A stretch of DNA of 12,878 nt from JAITWN01 sp964388175 (GCA_964388175.1 CAYLYS010000070.1:1-12878), one strand, 5' to 3'; shown: positions 1 to 8,709, numbered from the stretch's first letter. The notes: generated by a model not told the origin, from the sequence alone. Made by a program: numbers and translations.

Positions 1-1431
<1,431 letters not shown>

Positions 1432-1440
1432 TTGCTATTC

Positions 1441-1578
1441 CTATGACTTCAAGCGGGCCAATAGAGCCGCTTCAGCGGCACAATGCGCTTGGTCTCGGCA
1501 TCCCGCTACGATGCCTCGCTCTCTGAATTCGTCACAGAGACGCTCCCCGGCGCCGCGCACCATCCACATCTGCGTCAT
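1441..1578 (-). pseudogene. Truncated N-terminus of an Mrr-like restriction protein (45-codon remnant)
   Basis: This short reading frame starts MTQMWMVRGAGERLCDEF and continues RERGIVAGC before drifting into an Ala-rich tail and stopping at TAG 1441-1443. From memory, Mrr-type restriction endonucleases begin with a WMVRAG...F...GIVAIGW pattern, so this looks like their first ~30 residues followed by a deletion or frameshift. ATG 1578 has a GGAG ribosome site at a good distance; ATG 1569 is a second option. The stop lies 9 bases before the hsdM start, so translation of the two may be coupled. It could instead be a leader peptide for hsdM or a chance ORF. The similarity is recalled, not searched. 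Confidence 0.45.
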
Positions 1579-1613
1579 CCCGATCTCCGCGCTTCCCGAT
1601 TGTCGGCAGTTAC

Positions 1614-1651
1614 CTGCTTCTATCTGCTTAAAAGGATATTTTTCTGCTTAA
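1614..1651. repeat. Phased CTGCTT hexamers upstream of the restriction locus
   Basis: CTGCTT occurs at 1614, 1624 and 1644, i.e. start-to-start distances of 10 and 20 bases. The last two copies are part of an exact 9-base direct repeat, TCTGCTTAA, at 1623-1631 and 1643-1651. All lie on one face of the helix, in the leader region of the minus-strand restriction genes and 12 bases beyond the mnmE stop. Spacing of this kind suits a regulatory protein, but no regulator gene is visible. The rest of the 1432-1662 gap contains only the truncated ORF and a small GCCGC-TTCA-GCGGC hairpin at 1466-1479. Confidence 0.4.
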
Positions 1652-1662
1652 CGGCGGATACA

Positions 1663-3023
1663 TTACTTCCCTATACAAAAACTGGCAAAAATCCTGCCTA
1701 GCAAATCCTCGCTGGTAACCTCTCCCGTAATCTCCCCCAGCGCTCTTTGCGCCTGCCGCAGCTCTTCCGCAGCGAGATCACCGGCATGCGCCTCTTCCAG
1801 TTGCGCCAGTCCGCCGGCGACGAAATCCGTTGCGGTGCGCAGCGCATCGAGATGCCGGCGGCGAGCGGTGAAAGTGCCTTGTTCGGGGCCGGCGTAGCTG
1901 GCGCTGTCTTTCAGGTGTTTGGTCAGCAGGTCGAGGCCCACACCGGTGCGGGCAGAGAGATGCACGTGGCTGCGGCCCTCGCTGTCTTCGTACAGCGCGG
2001 GGGCTACGCCGCTGAGATCGGTCTTATTGTGCACAAAAGTGATCGGGGCTGTTTTTTCCGCATTACCGAGCAGCGCAGCGATATCCGTCGTCGCATCGGG
2101 ATCGCTGTCGTCCATTACCAGCAACACCCGATCCGCCTGGGCGATTTCTCCGTGGGCCCGGGCAATGCCGATGCGTTCTAAGGGATCGTCGCTGTCGCGC
2201 AAACCAGCGGTATCGATGATATGCAGCGGCAATCCATCGATGGCGATGTATTCGCGCAGGACGTCGCGGGTGGTGCCGGGGATGTCGGAGACGATGGCGG
2301 CGTCGCGGCGGGCGAGGCGGTTGAGGAGGCTGGATTTGCCGGCGTTGGGGCGGCCGGCGATGACGATGCGCAGGCCTTCGCGCAGGGCGCAGCCCTGGCG
2401 TGCTTCGGTGGTGAGCGTTTCGAGTTCGTGGAGCAGAACGCGGAAGCGCGCGCGCAGGGCTTCGTCGGCGAGAAAGTCGATTTCCTCTTCGGAGAAATCG
2501 ATCGCCGCTTCGACGTAGACGCGCAGTTCGGTCAGCGTTTCGGTGATGGTGGTGACGCGCGCGGAGAATTCGCCTTCGAGTGAGCGCATGGCGGAGCGCG
2601 CGGCTTCGCGCGAGNNNNNNNNNNGCCGCTGTCGATCAGGTCGGCGACGGCTTCGGCCTGGGCGAGGTCGAGGCGGTCGTTGAGGAAGGCACGTTCGGAG
2701 AATTCGCCGGCGCGCGCGGGGCGGGCGCCGAGGGCAAGCAGGCGTTCCATCAGCATGTCGAGCACGACGGGGCCGCCGTGGCCCTGCAGTTCGAGTACGT
2801 CTTCGCCGGTGTAGGAGTTGGGCGCGGGGAAGAAGAGGGCGATGCCGCGGTCGATGGCGCTGCCGTCGGTGTCGCGGAAGATGCGGTATTCAGCTTGGCG
2901 CAGCGCGGGTTCGCGGCCGAGCACTTCGAGCGCGATGGCGCGCGCGGCCGGGCCGGAGACGCGTACGATGCCGATGCCGCCGCGGCCGGGCGCGGTGGCG
3001 ATGGCGGCGATGGTTTCGTTCAC
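1663..3023 (-). CDS. mnmE: tRNA uridine-5-carboxymethylaminomethyl modification GTPase MnmE (TrmE), interrupted by assembly gap
   Basis: MnmE works with MnmG in the cytoplasm to modify the wobble uridine (U34) of several tRNAs. The N-terminal part (PGRGGIGIVRVSG, then NSYTGEDVLELQGHGG) is the folate-binding domain. The GTPase domain shows G1 GRPNAGKS (about residues 220-227), GTTRD (246-250), DTAG (267-270) and NKTD (329-332). The protein ends FCIGK, with the conserved family cysteine. Translation starts at GTG 3023; an AGGGG ribosome site 9 bases upstream lies inside a REP-like repeat. The 10 Ns throw the two halves out of frame, but joining them with a one-base overlap gives IDSGSREAARSAM and 449 residues, against 454 as I recall for E. 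coli. I therefore regard the gene as intact. It is separated from yidC by a terminator. mnmG, its usual neighbour, is not downstream here. Confidence 0.95.
2615..2624. other. Assembly gap (10 Ns) inside mnmE
   Basis: Ten Ns separate the two parts of mnmE. Ten bases do not restore the frame (the reading continues as RAKPRAPPC and stops at 2532). A true length of -1 base (a one-base contig overlap), or any length congruent to 2 modulo 3, does. The -1 option matches the E. coli residue spacing exactly, so the Ns look like a nominal scaffold gap. Confidence 0.9.
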
Positions 3024-3093
3024 GGGGTTGGACCCCTATGCGTCGCGACCCGTTGAGCCTTGGCGTGACGGCAGTGCAATGGGGTCTGATCCC
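3024..3093. repeat. REP-like imperfect inverted repeat abutting the mnmE start
   Basis: The arms GGGGTTGGACCCCTATGC (3024-3041) and GCAATGGGGTCTGATCCC (3076-3093) pair at 13 of 18 positions around a 34-base loop. The core GGGGTCTGATCCC resembles the GGGTCTGACCCC core of the element at 12278-12318. From general knowledge, such GGGGTCTGACCCC repeats are scattered between genes in many proteobacteria and are associated with REP-type Y1 transposases. The left arm touches the GTG codon of mnmE. The remaining intergenic sequence to 3231 holds only a TATAAA-like box (3147-3152, minus strand) without a convincing -35. Confidence 0.6.
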
Positions 3094-3231
3094 GATAGGC
3101 CGAATTTCTATACATGTCGCGCATGATGTGTATGGAAATACGCCATTTTATATGCACGATCCAGTGAAAGGGGAGCCGGGACGATAATCCCCAAGTCGGG
3201 TTAGCGCAACGCAAGCAGACCGGCGAAAACG

Positions 3232-3260
3232 AGAAGGGCCGCATCAGCGGCCCTTCTTTT
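3232..3260 (-). terminator. Intrinsic terminator after yidC
   Basis: AGAAGGGCCGC (3232-3242), loop ATCA and GCGGCCCTTCT (3247-3257) form a perfect 11-bp GC-rich stem. On the minus strand, 37 bases past the yidC stop, it is followed by CGTTTT. On the plus strand it is followed by TTT. It would end the rpmH-rnpA-yidD-yidC transcript and separate it from mnmE. Confidence 0.85.
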
Positions 3261-3293
3261 CATATCTTTGGCAGTGCGTGCAGCAGCACCTCA

Positions 3294-4976
3294 TCAGCCC
3301 TTGGCGGCCTTCGCCGCATCAGCAGCTTTCTCGATCCGCCGCGTGATGTACCACTGCTGCAGAATCGACAGCACGCTGTTGACCAGCCAGTACAGCACCA
3401 GGCCGGAGGGGAAGAAGGCGAAGAACAGCGTGAAGACGAAGGGCAGCACCTTCAGCACCTTGGCCTGGATCGGGTCCGGCGGCGGCGGGTTGAGCTGCTG
3501 CTGCAGGAACATGCTGATGCCCATCAGCAGCGGCAGCACATAGAAGGGATCACGGATGGACAGGTCCTGTATCCACAGGATGAACGGCGCCTGGCGCAGT
3601 TCGACGCTTTCGAGCAGCACCCAGTACAGCGCGATGAACACCGGGATCTGTACCAGGATCGGCAAACAGCCGCCGAGCGGATTGATCTTTTCCTTCTTGT
3701 ACAGATCCATCATCGCCTGGCTCATGCGCTGGCGATCGTCGCCGTAGCGCTCGCGGATCTGCGTGATCTTGGGCGTGACGCGGCGCATGTTTGCCATCGA
3801 GCGATAGCTGGTTTCCGACAGCTTGTAGAACACCAGCTTGATCAGCAGGGTGAGGATGACGATGGACCAGCCCCAGTTGCCGACCAGCTTCTCGATGTAC
3901 TTGAGCAGCCAGAACAGCGGTTGGGCGAGGAAGGTGAGCATGCCGTAGTCGACGGTCAGCTTGAGCGACTCGGAGACTTCGGCGAGTTGCTTCTGTTCCT
4001 TCGGGCCGATGTAGAGCGCGGTGCCGAAGCGCTGCGTTTCGCCCGGCGCGACGACGGTCGCTTCGGCCGAGCGCAGGCCGAGCACATAGGGCCGCGCGGA
4101 CGGCGATTTGCTGTAGGCGATGTTGTGCTCGTCCGCCGCCGGCACCCAGGCGCCGAGGAAGTAATGCTGGATCATCGCCGCCCAGCCGCCCTGCACTTCG
4201 CGCTGCAGGTCGGCCTTGTCCATGTCGTCGAAGTTGATCTTCTCGTAGCGCTTGTCGAGCGAGCTGATGACGCCGCCGGTATAGGTATAGATGAACCAGG
4301 AGCTTTCCTGATCAGTGGGGCGGGTGCGTTGCAACTGGCGATACTGATAGCCGCTCCACGGCGCCGCGCCGTGGTTTTCCACCACGTGCTCGACGTCGAC
4401 CAGATAGCTGTCGGCGTGGAAGGTGTAGACCTTGGTGACGGTGATGCTGCCGTCCGCGCTCTGCCAGCGCAGCGGCACGCGCAGTTCCTTCGCACCGGGA
4501 GCAAGACGGTATTCGGTCTGTTCGGCGGTGTATTGCGCGTAATGATCCGGCGCGACGCCGCCCGGCGAGAGCAGGCCGCTCTGGGCGATGAAGATGCGCA
4601 GACCGCGGTCTTCCATCAGACGGAAGGGCTGATCGGGCTGTTTGCTCGAAATCGGATATTCACGCAGCAGCACCTGGCGCAGGTCGCCGCCGGTGGTGTC
4701 GATCTCGGCGTCGATCACGTCGGTGACGACGCTGATGCGGGCCGAGCGCGTCAGCGCATCGGGCGTCGGCGGCGGCACGGCCGGGGCTGCCGATGCAACA
4801 CTGGCGGCTTCCGGCGAAACCGGCAGGTCGGTCGGCGCCTGCGGTACATCGCCGATCTCGCTCTGCTGCTGCGCGATCTGCGCCGGCGGCGTGCCGTTGT
4901 CGTCGATCCAGGCCTGCCAGATCAGCAGCAGTACCAGGGAGAGGGCGAAAAACAGAATGATGCGCTGCGTATCCAC
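3294..4976 (-). CDS. yidC: Membrane protein insertase YidC
   Basis: YidC inserts and folds inner-membrane proteins, alone or with SecYEG. The 560-residue length fits the Gram-negative form. A membrane anchor lies at about 5-21, a Pro/Ala-rich linker at about 45-75, and the large periplasmic beta domain at about 80-345. The conserved core then has membrane segments near 363-386, 434-455, 477-491 and 508-541. The hydrophilic-groove positive charge (Arg366 in E. coli) is Lys380 here, in the stretch VILTLLIKLVF; I recall lysine in other gammaproteobacteria too. The cytoplasmic coiled-coil hairpin (MANMRRVTPKI...YGDDRQRMSQAMMDLYKKEKINPLGGC) is present. The start is GTG, one base after the yidD stop (TGAAGTG), with AAGGA upstream, which implies translational coupling. 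It is the last gene of the operon, before a strong terminator. Confidence 0.98.
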   Translation of the reverse strand: MDTQRIILFFALSLVLLLIWQAWIDDNGTPPAQIAQQQSEIGDVPQAPTDLPVSPEAASVASAAPAVPPPTPDALTRSARISVVTDVIDAEIDTTGGDLRQVLLREYPISSKQPDQPFRLMEDRGLRIFIAQSGLLSPGGVAPDHYAQYTAEQTEYRLAPGAKELRVPLRWQSADGSITVTKVYTFHADSYLVDVEHVVENHGAAPWSGYQYRQLQRTRPTDQESSWFIYTYTGGVISSLDKRYEKINFDDMDKADLQREVQGGWAAMIQHYFLGAWVPAADEHNIAYSKSPSARPYVLGLRSAEATVVAPGETQRFGTALYIGPKEQKQLAEVSESLKLTVDYGMLTFLAQPLFWLLKYIEKLVGNWGWSIVILTLLIKLVFYKLSETSYRSMANMRRVTPKITQIRERYGDDRQRMSQAMMDLYKKEKINPLGGCLPILVQIPVFIALYWVLLESVELRQAPFILWIQDLSIRDPFYVLPLLMGISMFLQQQLNPPPPDPIQAKVLKVLPFVFTLFFAFFPSGLVLYWLVNSVLSILQQWYITRRIEKAADAAKAAKG

Positions 4977-4977
4977 T

Positions 4978-5223
4978 TCAGATCTTCCTTAGACCTTGCT
5001 TCAGATCATGCTTCACAGGAACGGGATCGACGCCGCCTTCGTGCCAGGGATGGCAGCGTGACAGACGCCGGATGCTGAGCCAGCCGCCGCGCAGCAGGCC
5101 ATGATCTCTGACCGCGGTTTCCGCGTATTCGGAGCAGCTCGGATGAAAACGGCAGTGGTTGCCGAGGAAAGGGCTCACCGCATAGCGGTAGGCGCGCAAC
5201 AGCAGGATCAGGGGTGTCCGCAT
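4978..5223 (-). CDS. yidD: Membrane protein insertion efficiency factor YidD
   Basis: This 81-residue membrane-associated protein helps YidC-dependent insertion. The sequence begins with an amphipathic segment (RTPLILLLRAYRYAVSPFLG) and carries the family signature CRFHPSCSEYA. A second conserved region, WLSIRRLSRCHPWHEGGVDPVP, includes the CHPW motif. Its ATG at 5223 lies inside rnpA (16-base overlap) and its stop is one base before yidC, so the three genes are tightly coupled. No strong ribosome site of its own is seen. Length and motifs fit the family well. Confidence 0.95.
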   Translation of the reverse strand: MRTPLILLLRAYRYAVSPFLGNHCRFHPSCSEYAETAVRDHGLLRGGWLSIRRLSRCHPWHEGGVDPVPVKHDLKQGLRKI

Positions 5224-5570
5224 TGTTCGACTTCGGTCAAGAGTTTATCCGCGATCGCCCGCAGCGTCGCGCCATCGTGGCGCGCCACCCCCGGCTGGCC
5301 GAGGAAAATCAGATCCACGCTTCCCAGTGCATGCTTGCGCATCCGGAAAGCCTCGCGAACGATGCGCTTGATGCGGTTGCGCACCACGGCTCGGGGACTG
5401 CATTTGCGTGAGATCGCAATGCCGAGACGGGAATGTCCGAGGTCGCTGGCACGCACATACAGCACCAGTCCACCTGCGGACCGCTTGCGTGCGCGCTGGA
5501 AGACGTGCCGGAAATCGCCCGGCGTCAGCAGCCGGTGCGATTTCCCGAAGGCGTTGCGCGCCGCGATCAA
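5208..5570 (-). CDS. rnpA: Ribonuclease P protein component
   Basis: This small basic protein assists the RNase P RNA in trimming the 5' leaders of tRNA precursors. The 120-residue product has the family N-terminus FGKSHRLLTPGDF, the central FxxxF-like substrate-binding region (FRHVFQRARKR), and the signature RNRIKRIVREAFR at 64-76. The only reasonable in-frame initiator is TTG at 5570. No good ATG or GTG precedes FGKSHRLL, and no strong ribosome site is visible, so the exact start is less certain than the gene. It begins 29 bases after the rpmH stop and its 3' end overlaps yidD. Confidence 0.94.
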   Translation of the reverse strand: MIAARNAFGKSHRLLTPGDFRHVFQRARKRSAGGLVLYVRASDLGHSRLGIAISRKCSPRAVVRNRIKRIVREAFRMRKHALGSVDLIFLGQPGVARHDGATLRAIADKLLTEVEQCGHP

Positions 5571-5599
5571 GCCACTATCGATACAGGTCGAACGCCCTG

Positions 5600-5734
5600 T
5601 CAGGCGCTCAGCCGGGCGCGCCCCTTCGCACGACGGCGGGCGAGAACCGCGCGACCGGTGGCGGTCGCCATGCGCGCCCTGAATCCGTGAACCCGTTTGC
5701 GCCTCAAAACACTGGGCTGATATGTCCTTTTCAT
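5600..5734 (-). CDS. rpmH: 50S ribosomal protein L34
   Basis: The 44-residue product starts MKRTYQPSVLRRKRVHGFRA and ends RRRAKGRARLSA. It is very basic and almost identical in pattern to L34 of other gammaproteobacteria. L34 is a small protein of the large ribosomal subunit that binds 23S rRNA. The ATG at 5734 and TGA at 5600-5602 are clear. It is the first gene of the rpmH-rnpA-yidD-yidC operon and has a recognisable promoter upstream. It is placed back to back with dnaA, as in most relatives. Confidence 0.98.
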   Translation of the reverse strand: MKRTYQPSVLRRKRVHGFRARMATATGRAVLARRRAKGRARLSA

Positions 5735-5798
5735 GCTACCGCTACCCCGAATTTCTTCAGAAAATCAGCTTATTGCTGGCCTTTGAACAAAGGCGGAA

Positions 5799-5827
5799 AC
5801 GGTATCAATTTTCCCTGGTGGTGTCAA
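5799..5827 (-). promoter_or_regulatory. Probable sigma-70 promoter of rpmH operon
   Basis: On the minus strand a perfect -35 box TTGACA (5827 to 5822) is followed after exactly 17 bases by TACCGT (5804 to 5799), which keeps the most conserved T, A and T of the -10 box. The predicted start would give an rpmH leader of about 60 bases. Confidence 0.55.
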
Positions 5828-5873
5828 TCACGGATGACGGCGCGGGACGCTGGTGAAGGTATGGATTAGGCCA

Positions 5874-5894
5874 ACGAAGCAGTATACACTTCGT
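5874..5894 (+). promoter_or_regulatory. Possible dnaA promoter/operator: palindrome over TATACA
   Basis: ACGAAG (5874-5879) and CTTCGT (5889-5894) form a perfect 6-bp inverted repeat around CAGTATACA, which contains a -10-like TATACA (5883-5888). GTATACACT (5882-5890) also differs from the DnaA box TTATNCACA only at its two ends, so DnaA self-control is conceivable. No clear -35 is seen. The rest of the 5735-5958 rpmH-dnaA gap holds the rpmH promoter and no perfect DnaA box. Confidence 0.3.
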
Positions 5895-5958
5895 GATCTT
5901 CACCCGCTTTACGCTTGCAGCACTCCGCGCGACAGCACGACAGGGAGATCTTTGGTCT

Positions 5959-7362
5959 GTGGAAAGCCCGCTCTGGAAAAAATGCCTTGATCACCTCGAG
6001 AGCGAACTGACTGCCCAGCAATTCAACACCTGGATCCGCCCCCTGCAGGCCATCGAGGACGATTCCACCCTGCGTCTGCTCGCCCCCAACCGCTTCGTGC
6101 TCGACTGGGTCAACGAACGGTTCAAGGATCAGATCTCCGAGATCACCTCGCGCTTCCGCGACGGCAGCGGCATGGCCGTGTGCCTGGAAGTCGGCAGCAA
6201 TCAGCGTGAAGCGGTGGTGGAAACCATCGACATCATGAACGGCAACGGGCGCGAGCGGCCGATCCAGGCGCCGCCGTCCAGCTTTCAGTTCGGTCAGGGC
6301 AGCGAATTCACGCGCCAGAGCGACCGCGAGGAAGTGCGCCATGTCCGCGGCCTGCAGCCGGAATTCACTTTCGAGAATTTCGTCGAGGGCAAATCGAACC
6401 AGCTCGCGCGCGCCGCTTCGGCGCAGGTCGGCGACAATCCGGGCAGTTCCTACAATCCGCTGTTCATCTACGGCGGCGTCGGTCTCGGCAAGACCCATCT
6501 CATGCACGCCATCGGCAATCTGATGATCCAGCGTAATCCGGCGGCGCGCGTGGTCTATGTCCATTCCGAGCGCTTCGTCGGCGATATGATCAAGGCGCTG
6601 CGCCACAACGCGATGAACGAGTTCAAGCGTTATTACCGCTCGGTCGACGCCCTGCTCATCGACGATATCCAGTTCTTCGCCAACAAGGAACGCTCGCAGG
6701 AAGAGTTCTTCCATACCTTCAATACCTTGATGGAAGGCCAGAGCCAGATCGTGATGACCTGCGATCGCTATCCGAAGGAAGTCGGCGGGCTGGAGGAACG
6801 GCTCAAGTCGCGCTTCGGCTGGGGCCTGATCGTGTCGATCGATCCGCCGGAGCTCGAAACCTGCGTCGCCATTCTCAAGAGCAAGGCGATCAAATCGGGT
6901 GTCGAGCTGCCGGACGAAGTCGCTTTCTTCATGGCCAAGCGCATCCGTTCCAATATCCGTGAGCTCGAAGGCTCGCTGCGCCGCGTGGTCGCCAGTTCGC
7001 GCTTCACCGGCCAGCCGATTTCGATCGAGCTCGCCAAGCAGGCGCTGAAGGATCTGCTCACGCTGCAGGACAAGCTGGTCACCATCGACAACATCCAGCG
7101 CACGGTGGCCGAGTACAGCAAGATCCGTTATGCCGATCTGATGTCCAAGCGCCGCACGCGTTCGGTGGCGCGGCCGCGGCAGATGGCGATGGCGCTGGCC
7201 AAGGAACTGACCAAGCACAGCCTGCCCGAAATCGGTGAGGCCTTCGGCGGACGTGACCACACCACGGTGTTGCACGCCTGCCGCAAAATCGGCGAATTGA
7301 GGAAGAGCGATCCGCGGACCAACGAGGATTATGTGAACCTGCTGAGGATGCTGACGACCTGA
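5959..7362 (+). CDS. dnaA: Chromosomal replication initiator protein DnaA
   Basis: DnaA binds DnaA boxes at oriC, opens the duplex as an ATP-bound filament and loads the helicase. With GTG 5959 as the start, the product has 467 residues (MESPLWKKCLDHLESEL...), as in E. coli. The Walker A lysine then falls at 178, Walker B LLIDD at 232-236 and the sensor-2 arginine (SNIRELEG) at 334, matching E. coli numbering as I recall it. The longer frame from GTG 5893 adds 22 unconserved residues and starts inside the likely promoter. An AGGGAG lies 11 bases before the chosen GTG, a little far. Domain I ends near residue 80, followed by a short polar linker. The C-terminal DNA-binding domain holds RSVARPRQMAMALAKELT and GRDHTTVLHACRKI. 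It begins the rightward replication gene cluster. Confidence 0.97.
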   Translation: MESPLWKKCLDHLESELTAQQFNTWIRPLQAIEDDSTLRLLAPNRFVLDWVNERFKDQISEITSRFRDGSGMAVCLEVGSNQREAVVETIDIMNGNGRERPIQAPPSSFQFGQGSEFTRQSDREEVRHVRGLQPEFTFENFVEGKSNQLARAASAQVGDNPGSSYNPLFIYGGVGLGKTHLMHAIGNLMIQRNPAARVVYVHSERFVGDMIKALRHNAMNEFKRYYRSVDALLIDDIQFFANKERSQEEFFHTFNTLMEGQSQIVMTCDRYPKEVGGLEERLKSRFGWGLIVSIDPPELETCVAILKSKAIKSGVELPDEVAFFMAKRIRSNIRELEGSLRRVVASSRFTGQPISIELAKQALKDLLTLQDKLVTIDNIQRTVAEYSKIRYADLMSKRRTRSVARPRQMAMALAKELTKHSLPEIGEAFGGRDHTTVLHACRKIGELRKSDPRTNEDYVNLLRMLTT

Positions 7363-7370
7363 AGATAAGC

Positions 7371-7379
7371 TGTGGATAA
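7371..7379 (-). promoter_or_regulatory. DnaA box, perfect match
   Basis: TGTGGATAA is the exact reverse complement of the consensus box TTATCCACA. It lies 9 bases after the dnaA stop codon. Confidence 0.8.
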
Positions 7380-7416
7380 GTCCTGCGCCAACGGTGGGAT
7401 GAAAGTTTTCAACATT

Positions 7417-7425
7417 TCATCCACA
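7417..7425 (+). promoter_or_regulatory. DnaA box, one mismatch
   Basis: TCATCCACA differs from TTATCCACA at the second base. It faces the box at 7371-7379 and lies in the right arm of an 8-bp inverted repeat. Confidence 0.55.
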
Positions 7426-7486
7426 GCATTCGGGGTAGCCCATACAGCATCGGCACACATCGCTAAAACTTGCGATCCACTTGAAA

Positions 7487-7558
7487 TTAAAAGATAAATT
7501 TTGGTTGTTAGCGGCGATGACGGTATGCCTATTACTACCATCAAGGTTAAAAGATAAA
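7487..7558 (+). repeat. Two exact AT-rich 12-mers flanking the dnaN leader
   Basis: TTAAAAGATAAA is present at 7487-7498 and again at 7547-7558, 60 bases apart start to start. The second copy ends two bases before the dnaN ATG. They may be duplex-unwinding repeats, or a site controlling dnaN. Confidence 0.5.
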
Positions 7559-7560
7559 AA

Positions 7561-8661
7561 ATGAAATTTATTGCATCCAGGGAAACGCTGCTCAGGCCCT
7601 TGCAGATGGTGAGCGGAATCGTGGAGCGTCGCCAGACCTTGCCCATCCTTGGCAATCTGCTGCTCAAGGTGGAAGACAAGCGTCTGAGTCTGGCGAGTAC
7701 CGATCTGGAAATCGAGATGCACACCGAGGTCACGGTGGATCAGGCGGTGAAGGGCGAGATTACGGTTGCCGCACGCAAGTTCCTCGACATCTGCCGTTCC
7801 CTGGACGATGCGACCCTGCTCGAATTCAATCTCAGCGGTGAACGCGCCACGCTGCGCGCCGGCAAGAGCCGCTTCGTGCTCGCCACGCTGCCGGCGGCCG
7901 AGTTCCCGAGCATCGAGGTCAGCAAGGAGGTCGGCCGTTTTTCTTTGCCACAGAATGCGCTGCGCGCCGGTATCCTGAAAACGCAGTTCGCCATGGCACA
8001 GCAGGATGTACGCTACTACCTCAACGGCATGCTGATGGAAATCCGCGGAACGGCGGTGCATCTGGTCGCCACCGACGGTCACCGCCTGGCGCTGTGCCAA
8101 CTCGGTATTTCAAAAGAAAACCGGAAAGATCAAAGCGTTATCATTCCACGCAAGGCGGTGCAGGAGCTTTCCCGCCTGCTCGACGAGAGCGACGAGATGG
8201 CCGAGATCGTGCTCGGTTCCAACTTCATCCAGGTCAACACGCCGGCCATGCGTTTCACTTCCAAGCTCATCGACGGCCGTTTCCCGGATTACCAGAACGT
8301 CATTCCGAGCGGCGGCAACCGCACGGCGAACTGCGAACGCGAGGCGCTGCGCCAAGCGCTGAACCGCGTTTCCATTCTGTCGAACGAGAAATACCGCGGT
8401 GTGCGCATGAACTTCAGCACGGACGGTCTGCGCGTCTTCGCGCACAACCCGGAGCAGGAAGAAGCCGAGGAAGAGATCGGGGTCGAGTTTCAGGGCGAGG
8501 CGCTGGAAGTGGGATTCAACGTCACCTATCTGCAGGATGCGCTCAATGCCTGCGGTACGGAGCAGATCAGCCTTACCTTGACCGATGCCAACAGTTCCTG
8601 CCTGATCCAGGGCATCGGCGCGCCGGATTCCAAGCACATCGTGATGCCGATTAGACTATAA
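7561..8661 (+). CDS. dnaN: DNA polymerase III subunit beta (sliding clamp)
   Basis: The beta clamp forms a ring dimer around DNA and tethers polymerase III and other repair and replication proteins. The product has 366 residues, the length I recall for E. coli, and three similar domains of about 120 residues. It starts MKFIASRETLLRPLQMVSGIVERRQTLPILGN and ends HIVMPIRL; the C-terminal M-P-x-R-L residues form part of the protein-binding pocket. Conserved blocks include YYLNGMLMEI, LVATDGHRLAL and FPDYQNVIP. ATG 7561 is a natural start, but the ribosome site is poor (AAGG 14 bases upstream, then an A-rich run), so initiation may rely on an unstructured A-rich leader. It is followed directly by a terminator. 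Confidence 0.98.
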   Translation: MKFIASRETLLRPLQMVSGIVERRQTLPILGNLLLKVEDKRLSLASTDLEIEMHTEVTVDQAVKGEITVAARKFLDICRSLDDATLLEFNLSGERATLRAGKSRFVLATLPAAEFPSIEVSKEVGRFSLPQNALRAGILKTQFAMAQQDVRYYLNGMLMEIRGTAVHLVATDGHRLALCQLGISKENRKDQSVIIPRKAVQELSRLLDESDEMAEIVLGSNFIQVNTPAMRFTSKLIDGRFPDYQNVIPSGGNRTANCEREALRQALNRVSILSNEKYRGVRMNFSTDGLRVFAHNPEQEEAEEEIGVEFQGEALEVGFNVTYLQDALNACGTEQISLTLTDANSSCLIQGIGAPDSKHIVMPIRL

Positions 8662-8671
8662 CTTATTGTAT

Positions 8672-8704
8672 GGGCATGTTTTTTTATTCACATGCCCGGT
8701 TTTT
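8672..8704 (+). terminator. Intrinsic terminator between dnaN and recF
   Basis: GGGCATGT (8672-8679) and ACATGCCC (8690-8697) form a perfect 8-bp stem with a T-rich 10-base loop, followed by GGTTTTT. It begins 11 bases after the dnaN stop. It should end much of the dnaN transcription before recF. Confidence 0.8.
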
Positions 8705-8709
8705 CCGCA

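Larger units (their letters stand above)
7363..7560. other. oriC: Candidate chromosomal origin oriC (dnaA-dnaN intergenic region)
   Basis: This 198-base gap is the most AT-rich long stretch in its surroundings. It contains a perfect DnaA box TGTGGATAA (7371-7379, i.e. TTATCCACA on the minus strand) and a one-mismatch box TCATCCACA (7417-7425). A weak TGAAGATAA (7360-7368) overlaps the dnaA stop. An inverted repeat GGATGAAA / TTTCATCC (7397-7404, 7415-7422) overlaps the second box. The exact repeat TTAAAAGATAAA at 7487-7498 and 7547-7558 could be the unwinding element. Only two good boxes are seen, fewer than in E. coli, so the assignment is probable rather than proven. The dnaN promoter must also lie here; I see no strong one. 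Confidence 0.65.

Noticed and set aside
1963..1968. CACGTG core in mnmE, and another at 4383-4388 in yidC
   Set aside because: Flanking bases do not match the parS half-sites.
3020..3244. Minus-strand 74-codon ORF upstream of mnmE
   Set aside because: It consists of the REP-like repeat, intergenic sequence and half of the yidC terminator; no protein-like pattern.
3921..5078. Plus-strand 385-codon open frame
   Set aside because: Antisense to yidC and yidD, with low-complexity Arg/Val/Asp-rich translation and no recognisable motif.
5893..5958. Upstream start for dnaA
   Set aside because: Adds 22 unconserved residues and begins in the likely promoter; the start at 5959 restores E. coli residue numbering.
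5866..7275. Minus-strand 469-codon open frame
   Set aside because: Antisense to dnaA, a common artefact of high third-position GC; dnaA is certain.
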